From Streptomyces sp. NRRL WC-3618 (lineage in GTDB: Bacteria; Actinomycetota; Actinomycetes; Streptomycetales; Streptomycetaceae), in NCBI RefSeq assembly GCF_001280005.1, contig NZ_LGDW01000225.1, forward strand, positions 10,806-74,805: DNA of 64,000 nt, in the 5' to 3' direction. The notes beneath the pieces were generated by a model. The model had not been told where the DNA came from. It saw only the letters and a program-made list of their open reading frames with translations, and made no database searches. A program made the position numbers and the translations under genes. The number at the start of each line of letters is the position of its first letter. Within the stretch, counting starts at the first letter, position 1. Below are positions 56,147 to 64,000 of this stretch, one piece after another.

Positions 56147-57668
56147 CACTTGTGGTCCACGCATCCTTGATCCCGGTCGCCGACCAAACACCGTCATCCA
56201 GTCCGTCGACGCCAAAACGGTCACCGAACCATCCCGTAATTGCACCCTTGTCCATGGCATCCGTAAGAGAGGCTATACCCGTCGACCCCCTCCAGATACG
56301 CGTCTGCATCTTGAAGACGCCGGACAGATTAGAAACCGCATCGCTGGACCGCACGGCCTCGCCGATACCGTCAATCCCTCTACTCAGAGAGTTAAGCCCT
56401 GCATCGCCGAACCTGGGACGCATACCATCATTCCACGCTCGGGACCAGGTATTTCCCCTGAATAGATCTCCGGAATCCTTGAACGCCTTAAGGTCCTTGA
56501 AGCTGTCGACCATTTCCTTGCCGATGGCCTTGGGGCTGAACGCCTCGGCCAAGCGCCCCGCACCGGGGAACCAGCCCTTGGGAGCACCGGCGACAGCTTC
56601 CGCACCCGCCTTGCCGCGCAACGCACCGGCGCTCAGCCGATCTGCTTCTTTCCACGCCGCTTGAACTGCCTTGTGGTACGCGGCAGTCCCCTTCTTCGCG
56701 GTCACCCGCGCCATGGCGTTTCGGAACGCGGCCGAGCGGGCGACACCCTTCGCTCCCGCCGCGGCTCCTCGTGCGCCTGCGATGGCGCCCCGACCGATAC
56801 CGAATGTCGCCAGACCCACGACGTCCAGCGCGACATCGAACCAACTTCCCTCCCCCGCGAGGGCCAGCACCATGTGGCCGACCAGGGAGATGACCGTGGC
56901 GATCAGCGCGATGGTGCCGAGTACCCCCGCAAGCGCCTGCCCGACGATAGGAATCCATCCGACCACCAGGGACAGAGTTCCGCAGATGGTGGCAACCCAG
57001 CCGAGAACGTCGACGAGTTCCTTGATCCAGCCGGCATTGTCGTGGACCCAGTCCTTGAACTTGTCCCAGTTGCCGTCCTTCAGACCGTCGTTGTCGATCG
57101 CGGTCCGAATGGCATCACGCGCACGCTTGACCGCAGCATCGCGGACATCCTTGGCGGCTTCGAGATCCTTCTTCGCCCGCTCCATCGCCGAAGTCGCCGC
57201 CTCCTGACGCTTCTCCAGCTTCTTGCGGCCCGGATCGTCGTCCGCCGTATCCTTTGGCAACCCGTCGATCGCGCCGGTGCTCGTCTTCTGGTCCGAGTCC
57301 GCGCCCTGGGCGTCACGGAGCGCCTTGTCAGCCATGGTCTGGGCGTGATGCAGCTCCGAGGCGTACTCCTTCGAGGAGCCGCCTTCGATCACCTTTTCGC
57401 CGAGGGCGTCCGCCGCCGCGTCGTATCGCTTGAAGGCTTTTCGCAGCTTCCCTTCGGCACCTTCAGCCTGCGTACGGAACTCTTCGGCCGTCTTGCTCTT
57501 CCACGCTTCGACGGACGAGAGCGCCTTGATCTCGTCCGCCTGCTTCTTGATGGATTCCGCGGTCTTACGCAAATCGCGGCCGAGCCTGGCAACTTGCTCT
57601 GGATCGCCGGGGATCGGGTCCGAGGATTCCCCGATCACCGCCCATTCATCAGCCCGAGGACGCGTCAC
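56139..57668 (-). CDS. Putative type VII-secreted carrier of module C
   Basis: 509 residues. W9 and DPIPGDP (17-23), a long helical region (25-190) with WKSKTAEEFRTQAEGAEGK, VHDNAGWIKELVDVLGWVAT, a strongly hydrophobic middle (about 225-275) and WFDVALDVVGLATFGIGRG. Same plan as the RHS toxin N-terminus and the module B carrier. The last ~110 residues (RAWNDGMRPRFGDAG ... FGDRFGVDGLDDG) come from less GC-rich DNA and may be a small tip domain; I cannot identify it. GTG start overlaps the NW gene. Confidence 0.8.
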   Translation of the reverse strand: MTRPRADEWAVIGESSDPIPGDPEQVARLGRDLRKTAESIKKQADEIKALSSVEAWKSKTAEEFRTQAEGAEGKLRKAFKRYDAAADALGEKVIEGGSSKEYASELHHAQTMADKALRDAQGADSDQKTSTGAIDGLPKDTADDDPGRKKLEKRQEAATSAMERAKKDLEAAKDVRDAAVKRARDAIRTAIDNDGLKDGNWDKFKDWVHDNAGWIKELVDVLGWVATICGTLSLVVGWIPIVGQALAGVLGTIALIATVISLVGHMVLALAGEGSWFDVALDVVGLATFGIGRGAIAGARGAAAGAKGVARSAAFRNAMARVTAKKGTAAYHKAVQAAWKEADRLSAGALRGKAGAEAVAGAPKGWFPGAGRLAEAFSPKAIGKEMVDSFKDLKAFKDSGDLFRGNTWSRAWNDGMRPRFGDAGLNSLSRGIDGIGEAVRSSDAVSNLSGVFKMQTRIWRGSTGIASLTDAMDKGAITGWFGDRFGVDGLDDGVWSATGIKDAWTTSDG

Positions 57669-57988
57669 CTCGCGCCCGCTTTACCGCTCGTACCGTCTTT
57701 ATCTGTGCTGCGGAGAGCCTCGGCGAGTTGGTGATCAATGTCCTCATAGGCCTGAGCCGCAGTGGAGAGAATCTTCGAGAGCTTCTCGATCTCGTCCGTG
57801 AGTCGCTCTCGATGGATCTTCCAGTTGTCCCCGAAGTCATCGAACGTGTCGACCAGACTCCGGTCGCCAAGCACATCGCCACCAAGGCCGTCGGCAGGAT
57901 TCGCGTTCTGGGTAAACTCCCGGTGGATCCTGGAGAGCGATCTTGCGCTCCCTTTGATGCGTGTGACATCGGCAGTCTGGTCCGACAT
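57665..57988 (-). CDS. Small helical NW protein of module C
   Basis: 107 residues. NW at 55-56 (DDFGDNWKIHRERL) and a second helix ending YEDIDHQLAEALRS. Shares SLSRIHREF near residue 20 with SRLRKLKKEF in module B. Strong AGGAGGACC ribosome binding site before the ATG at 57986-57988. First gene of the module C operon. Confidence 0.82.
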   Translation of the reverse strand: MSDQTADVTRIKGSARSLSRIHREFTQNANPADGLGGDVLGDRSLVDTFDDFGDNWKIHRERLTDEIEKLSKILSTAAQAYEDIDHQLAEALRSTDKDGTSGKAGAR

Positions 57989-58183
57989 GGTCCTCCTACT
58001 GAGAAGCCTCGCGGAACACGGCCGGAGCCGACTTCCCGCGCCCTCCGTGGCTGCCTCGTGCGTCTCTCGCAGCCATCAACGTGAGCAAGGATCTTACGGG
58101 TGGGACTGTTCGTTCCCAGGCATACGCGGCAACAGGATCCCGGCAGTGCGCATCCCGGCCGCCTCGGCAAGGAGAGTCCCGAC

Positions 58184-58728
58184 GTGGCATCCAGAGGCAA
58201 GCAGCGTCTGATAACGGACCGCCTCGGCATCCGCGCCGAAGCCGGCGAATGGTGCTGGATCGAGAAGATCCCGCAGCTCCCTGCGGACGTGCTCCAGGCC
58301 GCAGGCAATCCCCGGCTCCGCCCTGCGAGGCTGCCTCCGTTGGGCATGGTCGGCGCGGTGCTCGGGGCGCCGTTCATGCCGCTCATCATGCTGTTGCGCC
58401 TTCTGTCCGATGCGGAAGAAGCCGTCAAGCGCTCCCTCGGTACGAAGGAGGAGAAGGAGCGACCGAGGACGGGATCGTCCTGGCCGCTCCACCGAAGCGG
58501 GTCAGCGTGGGGCGGGAGAAGCACATGCGGATCGTCGCCCGCCTTCCGCCACCGAGGCGACCCTCGTCGACGCGTTCTCCGGGGAGTTCGAGACGAGGAT
58601 GCCGCTGATCCGGTTCCGTGACGGATCACGGATCCTGGCTGCGAGTCGACACGCAGGAAATCCGCAGCGAGCTCCACATGTACGTACTCCGGCCGCCTCT
58701 CCCGGACAGTTCCCTCCCCGACAACTGA
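58184..58728 (+). pseudogene. Multi-frameshift remnant of a hypothetical protein
   Basis: Starts at a GTG with AAGGAG nine bases upstream (GKQRLITDRLGIRAEAGEW, then a hydrophobic GMVGAVLGAPFMPLIMLL). The coding signal jumps frame near 58,450 (to EDGIVLAAPPKRVSVGREKH), near 58,555 (to ATEATLVDAFSGEFETRM) and near 58,625 (to SWLRVDTQEIRSELHMYVL), ending at TGA 58726-58728. The RFRDGSWLRVDT block resembles the module B protein at 48,827. Three shifts make sequencing error alone unlikely. Confidence 0.65.
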
Positions 58729-58860
58729 CGGGGCCAGGACGGCCAGCGGGCAGCGCCCGCCCGGTGCGTGCAGCATCCGCTGCCCTACCGAGCGGGCGCC
58801 TCGCAGGTCCTGTGCCTGAACAGCGCCGCTGAACAACGCCCCCGCAACTGTGCGCTTCGG

Positions 58861-59160
58861 CTACTTCTTCGCCGACTTGGCGAGCTCCTCGTCGATCTGC
58901 TCGAACTTGTCCGCCGCCATGGTCAGGTAGTCGCCCATGCCGTCCAGGCCGTCCAGGGTGTCCTTCGCGCCGCGGGTGAACTCCTCGAAGTTCTCGTCGA
59001 AGGCCTTCGACGAGCTCTTCGTGACGTAGCCGGACTCGACCAGGTTCGCGATGTACTTGCGCAGGCCGTCCAGCTTCTCCTGGAGCTTTTCCTTCTCCTT
59101 CACGACATGCTTGGCAGCATCCCGCATGTCCTGATATGTGACATCAAGGTCCTTGGCCAT
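58861..59160 (-). CDS. WXG100/ESAT-6-like protein
   Basis: 99 residues, nearly all helical: MAKDLDVTYQDMRDAAKHVV, a turn around LVESGYVTKSSSKAFDE, and a second helix ending FEQIDEELAKSAKK. The WXG turn is replaced by SGYVT, so it is a divergent member. GAGGGAGC precedes the ATG at 59158-59160. It is divergent from the EccC-like gene and is the likely secreted helical substrate or core component of this type VII system. Confidence 0.82.
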   Translation of the reverse strand: MAKDLDVTYQDMRDAAKHVVKEKEKLQEKLDGLRKYIANLVESGYVTKSSSKAFDENFEEFTRGAKDTLDGLDGMGDYLTMAADKFEQIDEELAKSAKK

Positions 59161-59475
59161 GAAGCCGCTCCCTCGTGAAAGTGCCGCAGGGCCAACCCCC
59201 GTGGCTTCCCTGTTCCAACCGTCCAACTACCGCGAGGCGGACGGTGTGATCGTCCGCTCTCGAGGCAGCAGCTTACGGGTGTGGCGCGAGTGGATACATC
59301 CCGGTTCTGGAACAGAACTGTTCAACACCGTTCCGTCACCAATTCACCATAGGGAAGGGCCAGAAGGGCTCCCGCCCCGACCCGTTGCCCTTCTGTCACA
59401 GGGAGCGGATATCGTCACTGCCTACGGTGGCCGACGTTGCGGAAGCGGTCACGGGGGCCGTTGGGGAGGACAACC
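59161..59475. promoter_or_regulatory. Divergent control region with overlapping palindromes
   Basis: 315 bp between the WXG100-like and EccC-like genes. At 59304-59323 two inverted repeats overlap: GTTCTG-gaa-CAGAAC and GAACAG-aa-CTGTTC. Such nested symmetry suggests a binding site for a dimeric or tetrameric regulator controlling both directions. No regulator is known to me for this exact pattern. -10/-35 elements were not resolved. Confidence 0.45.
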
Positions 59476-62400
59476 GTGCGCCTGACTCTGACCGTTGTCG
59501 ATCCGTTCGGCGGGGGCACCGCCGACGTCGTGCTCGACGCGGATCCCGAGTCCACCGTCGGGGACATCGCGCAGGAACTGGCGAAACAGGTCGGCCACAG
59601 CGGCGCCCAGATCATCCCCCTTGGGCAGCATGGGCAGGGCAGGCAACACGGGCGCTTGGCCGGCGGCAGCGCTCCCCTTATCTATGTGGACGGTTACGCC
59701 GTCGACCCGTCCGCCAACGTCGTCGGGTCGCCCCTGCGTGAAGGGGCCGTCGTCAGCCTTCAGGATCCCGCCGGGTGTCTGCCCGGGGAGCCGACCGGGC
59801 TCGTCGAACTCCGGGTCGTGGGTGGGCCCGTCGCCGGGTTCGTGCACCGGCTCGGGGTCGGGCGGTACGACATCGGCAGTGGGCCCGCCTCGTACATCAG
59901 GATCGACGATCCCGAAGTCGACGCCCGCGCCCTCACGTTGTCAGTTGCAACCGATGGCACCTGCCAGGTCGCCGTACACGGGGAGAAGGCCGGCGTCACT
60001 CTCGACGGCAAGGACATCGCCGACATCGAGGGCGACGAGTGGCCCCTCGGCGGGCAGATCGCCGTCGGCAACTCCCTTGTGGAGCTTGCCCGTTACACGC
60101 CACCGAACGCCGCACTCAAGTGGTCCGACGACGGTGTCGGTCTCGACTACAACCGGCCGCCCCGGCTGCGCTCCCCCGACCGGCAGACCAAGTTCCGGCT
60201 GCCGTCGCCGCCGCGGGACTTCGAGGCCCGGCCGCTGCCCTGGCTGATGGCGCTGACGCCCCTGGTGGGCGCGATCGTGGCCGTGGCCGTGTTCGGGCGC
60301 TGGTACTACCTGATCATGGCCGGTCTCAGCCCGATCATGCTCTTCGCCAACTACTTCATGGACAAGAAGCACGGGCGCAAGTCCCATGCCAAGCAGGTCA
60401 AGGAGTACAAGGAGCAGAAGGCGCGGATCGAGAAGGACGCGCAGGACGCCCTCCTCGCGGAGCGGCAGGACCGGCGGCACGCCATTCCCGACCCCGCCAC
60501 CGTGCTCTCCCTCGGCACCGGGCCCCGTACCCGGCTGTGGGAGCGGCGGCGCACCGACCGTGACCATCTCCTCCTGCGCGTCGGCACCGGGCAGTTGCCG
60601 TCCGAGGTCGTGCTCGACGACCCCGAGCAGGACGAGCACCGGCGTCAGGTGACGTGGAAGATCGAGGACGCGCCCGTCGCCCTGTCGCTGCGGTCGTTGG
60701 GTGTCATCGGTATGGCCGGGCCCGGGGATTCGGCTCGTGCGCTCGGGCGGTGGGCCGTTGCCCAGACCGCCGCGCTGCAGAGCCCGATGGACGTCCAGTT
60801 CTACGTACTGAGCGAGAGCACCGCGCGGGACAGTTGGGACTGGGTCCGCTGGCTGCCGCACGCCAAGCCGTCCGGTGGGCAGGATGTCAACGTTCTCATC
60901 GGGACGGACGCGGAGACCGTCGGGGCCCGGATCGGTGAGCTGACGCAGATCCTCGACGCGCGCAAGAAGGCCGCCGAGCAGAACAAGGGGCAGCGGGCGT
61001 CGTTCAGCGACCCGGACATCGTCGTCGTGTGGGACGGGTCCCGGCGGCTGCGGTCGCTTCCCGGTGTCGTCAAGCTGCTGCGCGAGGGGCCGGCGGTGGC
61101 GATGTACGCCCTCTGCCTCGACGCCGAGGAGCGGTTCCTGCCCGGTGAGTGCCAGGCCTTCGTCGTCGCCGAACCCAAGGCCGAGGAGCACGCCGACCCC
61201 TACCAGCACCAGTACCAAAGCAGCGGCTCGCAGCCTCAGCCGCAGGTCGCGGGCGGGTTCCCGTCGTTTCACGCGTGGCATGCCGCCGACAGCGAGACCG
61301 ACCAGCGTGCCCAGGCCGACAAGCTGCGGCTGCGTGTCGAGGAGGAGAGTGCGGAGCGCGTACGTGACGTACGGCCCGACTTCGTTTCCGCCGCCTGGTG
61401 TCTGCGGCTGGCCCGGTCCCTGTCCGCGTTGCGTGACATCAGCGGCGAGACCGAGGATTCCGCGCTGCCCGGGTCGAGCCGGCTGCTCGACGTGCTTCAG
61501 CTGGAGCCGCCCACGCCCGACGCGATCACCGCGCGCTGGCGCATGGGCGGGCAGTCGACGATGGCCGTCATCGGGGAGTCGTACGACGGGGCGTTCGGTA
61601 TCGACATCCGGAAGGACGGGCCGCACGGGCTCATCGCCGGTACGACCGGTTCGGGTAAGTCGGAGCTGCTGCAGACCATAGTGGCCGCGCTCGCCGTCGC
61701 CAACACCCCCGAGAACATGACGTTCGTGCTCGTCGACTACAAGGGTGGCGCCGCGTTCAAGGACTGTGTGCATCTCCCGCACACCGTCGGCATGGTGACC
61801 GACCTCGACGCCCACCTCGTCGAACGCGCCCTGGAATCGCTCGGTGCCGAGCTGCACCGGCGGGAACACATCCTGGCCAACGCCGATGCCAAGGACATCG
61901 AGGACTATCAGGATCTGGTGCGTCGGGATCCGTCGTCCCATGCTCCCGTTCCCCGACTCCTCATCGTCATCGACGAGTTCGCGTCGATGGTGCGTGACCT
62001 GCCCGACTTCGTCACGGGTCTGGTGAACATCGCCCAGCGTGGCCGTTCCCTCGGTATCCACCTGCTCCTCGCCACACAGCGGCCGTCGGGTGTCGTGTCG
62101 CCCGAGATCCGCGCCAACACCAACCTCCGTATCGCGCTGCGGGTGACGGACGGCGGAGAGTCGAGTGATGTCATCGACTCTCCCGAGGCCGGGCACATCT
62201 CGAAGAACACCCCCGGTCGCGCGTATGTACGACTCGGGCACGCCTCCCTCGTCCCCTTCCAGTCCGGACGTGTCGGTGGACGCCGGCCCGGGGCGGCGGA
62301 CCCCGCGGTGCTCATGCCCTGGTCGGGGCCGCTGGCCTGGGAGGATCTGGGCCGGGCCGCGCTGAAGAAGCCCAAGGTCGAGACGCGGGAGGACGAGGAG

Positions 62401-64000
62401 ATCACCGACCTCAAGGTGCTCGTCGACGCCGTCCGCGACGCCAACCGGTCGCTCGGTATCCCGCCCCAGCACAGCCCCTGGCTGCCCGCGCTCTCCGAGA
62501 CACTGCTCCTCGACGAGATCGAGGTCCCGGCGTTCACCGACCACGGCACGGGCAAGCTGGCGCCCGTCCCGTACGGCATCGAGGACCTGCCGGCCGCCCA
62601 GGCGCGCCGCCCGGTCGTCGTCGACTTCTCCACGTTCGGGCATCTGATGATCGGCGGCGCCCCGCGCAGTGGCCGCTCACAGATCCTGCGGACGATCGCG
62701 GCCTCCCTCGCCCGCACCCACTCCACCGCCGACGTCCATCTGTACGGGATCGACTGCGGCAACGGCGCGCTCAACGCGCTGAGCCGGCTGCCGCACTGCG
62801 GTGCCGTCGTCAGCCGTAACCAGACCGAGCGGGTCATCCGGCTGGTCAACCGGCTCAAGGGCGAGATGTCGCGCCGCCAGGACCTGCTCGCGGAGAAGGG
62901 GTTCGCGGACATCGGTGAGCAGCGGGCCGCGTCGGCGGAGGAGGAGCGGCTGGCGCACATCGTCGTCCTGCTCGACCGCTGGGAGGGCTGGGTGCCCACC
63001 CTCGGCGAAGTCGATCACGGTTCGCTGACCGACGAGTTGACCACGATGATGCGCGAGGGTGCGAGCGTCGGTATCCACCTCGTGCTGACCGGTGACCGCA
63101 CGCTGCTGGTCGGGCGGATCGCCACACTCACCGAGGACAAGTACGGGCTGCGGCTCGCCGACCGCAGCGACTTCTCGACGCTCGGTATCCCGCACCGGAA
63201 GGTTCCGGAGGAGATTCCGCCGGGGCGTGGCTACAAGAACGAGTCCGGTATCGAGACCCAGTTCGCGCTGCTGTCGCAGGACACGACCGGGCAGGGTCAG
63301 GCGGCCGCGATCACGGCGATCGGAGAGGCGGCCGCGGCGCGGGACGCCCAAGTGCCGCGTTCCCGGCGGCCGTTCCGGGTCGACAGCCTGCCGTCGCGGA
63401 TCTCGTTCGCGGACGCGTGGGGCATGCGCGACCCGGAGAGCTCCGGCTCGCGGCTGTGGGGGCTCGTGGGGATCGGTGGCGACGACATCACCGGTTTCGG
63501 GCCCGACCTCGCGGCGGGTGTGCCGACGTTCGTCGTCGCCGGGCCGGCCAAGTCGGGGCGTTCCACGGTGCTGATGAACTTCGCGCAGTCGTATCTCTCG
63601 CAGGGGGTACGGCTGGTCGTCGCTGCGCCGCGGCAGTCGCCGTTGCGGCAACTGGACGGGGCGGACGGGGTGTTGAAGGTGTTCACCGGGGACGACATCG
63701 ACGAGGACGACTTCGAGGAGATCATCGATCAGGCGTCGATCGAGGAGCCGATCGTTGTCCTTGTCGACGACGGGGAGATCCTGGAGGACTGTGACGCCGC
63801 GAGCCAGATGAAGAAGATCGTGTCTCGGGGGGCGGAGCGGGGGCTGGGGCTCGTCATCGCGGGGGATGAGGAGGATGTGTGTAGTGGGTTCAGTGGGTGG
63901 CAGGTCGATGCGAAGAAGGGGCGGCGGGGGATTTTGTTGTCGCCGCAGGAGTCTTCGAGTGGGGATCTGATCGGGGTGCGGATCAGTCGGGGGATGGTGG
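59476..64000 (+). CDS. eccC: EccC/EssC-type type VII secretion ATPase (partial, 3' end outside window)
   Basis: 1508 codons visible from a GTG with GGGGAGGA upstream. The start (LTLTVVDPFGGGTADVVLD) precedes an FHA domain at about 110-220 (GRYDIGSGPASYIRIDD). Two membrane helices lie at about 253-295, followed by three FtsK/SpoIIIE-type ATPase domains. Walker A of the first is GTTGSGKSE (722 on) with LLIVIDEFASM as Walker B. The second (GAPRSGRSQ, ~1061) and third (GPAKSGRST, ~1356) have Arg in place of the P-loop Lys. N-terminal FHA plus membrane pair is the layout of firmicute EssC. Probable motor for the PGDP carriers. Confidence 0.9.
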   Translation, partial: MRLTLTVVDPFGGGTADVVLDADPESTVGDIAQELAKQVGHSGAQIIPLGQHGQGRQHGRLAGGSAPLIYVDGYAVDPSANVVGSPLREGAVVSLQDPAGCLPGEPTGLVELRVVGGPVAGFVHRLGVGRYDIGSGPASYIRIDDPEVDARALTLSVATDGTCQVAVHGEKAGVTLDGKDIADIEGDEWPLGGQIAVGNSLVELARYTPPNAALKWSDDGVGLDYNRPPRLRSPDRQTKFRLPSPPRDFEARPLPWLMALTPLVGAIVAVAVFGRWYYLIMAGLSPIMLFANYFMDKKHGRKSHAKQVKEYKEQKARIEKDAQDALLAERQDRRHAIPDPATVLSLGTGPRTRLWERRRTDRDHLLLRVGTGQLPSEVVLDDPEQDEHRRQVTWKIEDAPVALSLRSLGVIGMAGPGDSARALGRWAVAQTAALQSPMDVQFYVLSESTARDSWDWVRWLPHAKPSGGQDVNVLIGTDAETVGARIGELTQILDARKKAAEQNKGQRASFSDPDIVVVWDGSRRLRSLPGVVKLLREGPAVAMYALCLDAEERFLPGECQAFVVAEPKAEEHADPYQHQYQSSGSQPQPQVAGGFPSFHAWHAADSETDQRAQADKLRLRVEEESAERVRDVRPDFVSAAWCLRLARSLSALRDISGETEDSALPGSSRLLDVLQLEPPTPDAITARWRMGGQSTMAVIGESYDGAFGIDIRKDGPHGLIAGTTGSGKSELLQTIVAALAVANTPENMTFVLVDYKGGAAFKDCVHLPHTVGMVTDLDAHLVERALESLGAELHRREHILANADAKDIEDYQDLVRRDPSSHAPVPRLLIVIDEFASMVRDLPDFVTGLVNIAQRGRSLGIHLLLATQRPSGVVSPEIRANTNLRIALRVTDGGESSDVIDSPEAGHISKNTPGRAYVRLGHASLVPFQSGRVGGRRPGAADPAVLMPWSGPLAWEDLGRAALKKPKVETREDEEITDLKVLVDAVRDANRSLGIPPQHSPWLPALSETLLLDEIEVPAFTDHGTGKLAPVPYGIEDLPAAQARRPVVVDFSTFGHLMIGGAPRSGRSQILRTIAASLARTHSTADVHLYGIDCGNGALNALSRLPHCGAVVSRNQTERVIRLVNRLKGEMSRRQDLLAEKGFADIGEQRAASAEEERLAHIVVLLDRWEGWVPTLGEVDHGSLTDELTTMMREGASVGIHLVLTGDRTLLVGRIATLTEDKYGLRLADRSDFSTLGIPHRKVPEEIPPGRGYKNESGIETQFALLSQDTTGQGQAAAITAIGEAAAARDAQVPRSRRPFRVDSLPSRISFADAWGMRDPESSGSRLWGLVGIGGDDITGFGPDLAAGVPTFVVAGPAKSGRSTVLMNFAQSYLSQGVRLVVAAPRQSPLRQLDGADGVLKVFTGDDIDEDDFEEIIDQASIEEPIVVLVDDGEILEDCDAASQMKKIVSRGAERGLGLVIAGDEEDVCSGFSGWQVDAKKGRRGILLSPQESSSGDLIGVRISRGMV

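Noticed and set aside
59310..59323. LexA box reading of GAACAGAACTGTTC
   Set aside because: The spacer between GAAC and GTTC is six bases, not four, so it does not fit the actinobacterial LexA site.
59941..62643. 900-codon open frame antisense to the EccC-like gene
   Set aside because: The plus strand encodes unmistakable FtsK motifs; the antisense product has no recognisable domain.
1..64000. tRNA, rRNA, CRISPR arrays, complete insertion sequences
   Set aside because: I looked on both strands and saw none that I could support.

Overview
The window is very GC rich, with strong third-position GC bias, frequent GTG starts and stop/start overlaps (ATGA, GTGA). Gene content (nuoA-N with a Rex-type operator, futalosine-pathway menaquinone genes, a tad/Flp pilus cluster, DUF397/DUF5753 regulators, a sortase-E type LAXTG protein) points to a Streptomyces or close relative. 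Nothing in the window names the species. I saw no rRNA, tRNA, CRISPR array or insertion sequence.

Left part (1-25.7 kb), conserved chromosome. The complex I operon nuoA to nuoN reads leftward from 14,924 and leaves the window inside nuoN. A 16-bp Rex-like site lies upstream of nuoA. To its right are an NlpC/P60 cell-wall hydrolase, a geranylgeranyl-reductase-family flavoprotein (MenJ-like), a GNAT acetyltransferase, a one-PASTA protein, menG, a barrel-less amidohydrolase-like protein and mqnC. The menaquinone genes therefore sit beside the dehydrogenase that reduces menaquinone. Next come a prepilin peptidase and a LysM/BTAD membrane protein.

Middle and right (25.9-64 kb), accessory. A leftward tad pilus operon (cpaB-cpaE-cpaF-tadB-tadC-flp-tadE-tadE-tadG, 37.5-44.3 kb) is flanked by three modules built on one plan. 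Each has a small helical protein with a conserved NW at residues 55-59, a larger protein with an N-terminal W-x(6-7)-DPxPGDP signature and a hydrophobic middle (putative type VII secretion substrate), and one or more ~200-residue proteins of a shared unknown family (called PW here). Module A (29-37.5 kb) carries an RHS toxin, a decaying array of immunity-like genes and a LexA-like box. Module B (45.5-51.1 kb) and module C (53.5-58 kb) have shorter carriers without a recognisable toxin tip. A lipoprotein/secreted-protein gene pair occurs twice (26-27.7 kb and 45.5-47.2 kb). At the right edge a WXG100-like protein is divergent from a large FHA-containing EccC/EssC-type ATPase, which is probably the export motor for these modules.

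Several genes are broken: a Rpn-like gene and a DUF5753 regulator joined head to head at 28,328, a HEAT-like gene with a frameshift and two stops, a truncated immunity copy, and a multi-frameshift gene at 58.2 kb. This pattern fits repeated recombination at polymorphic-toxin loci.
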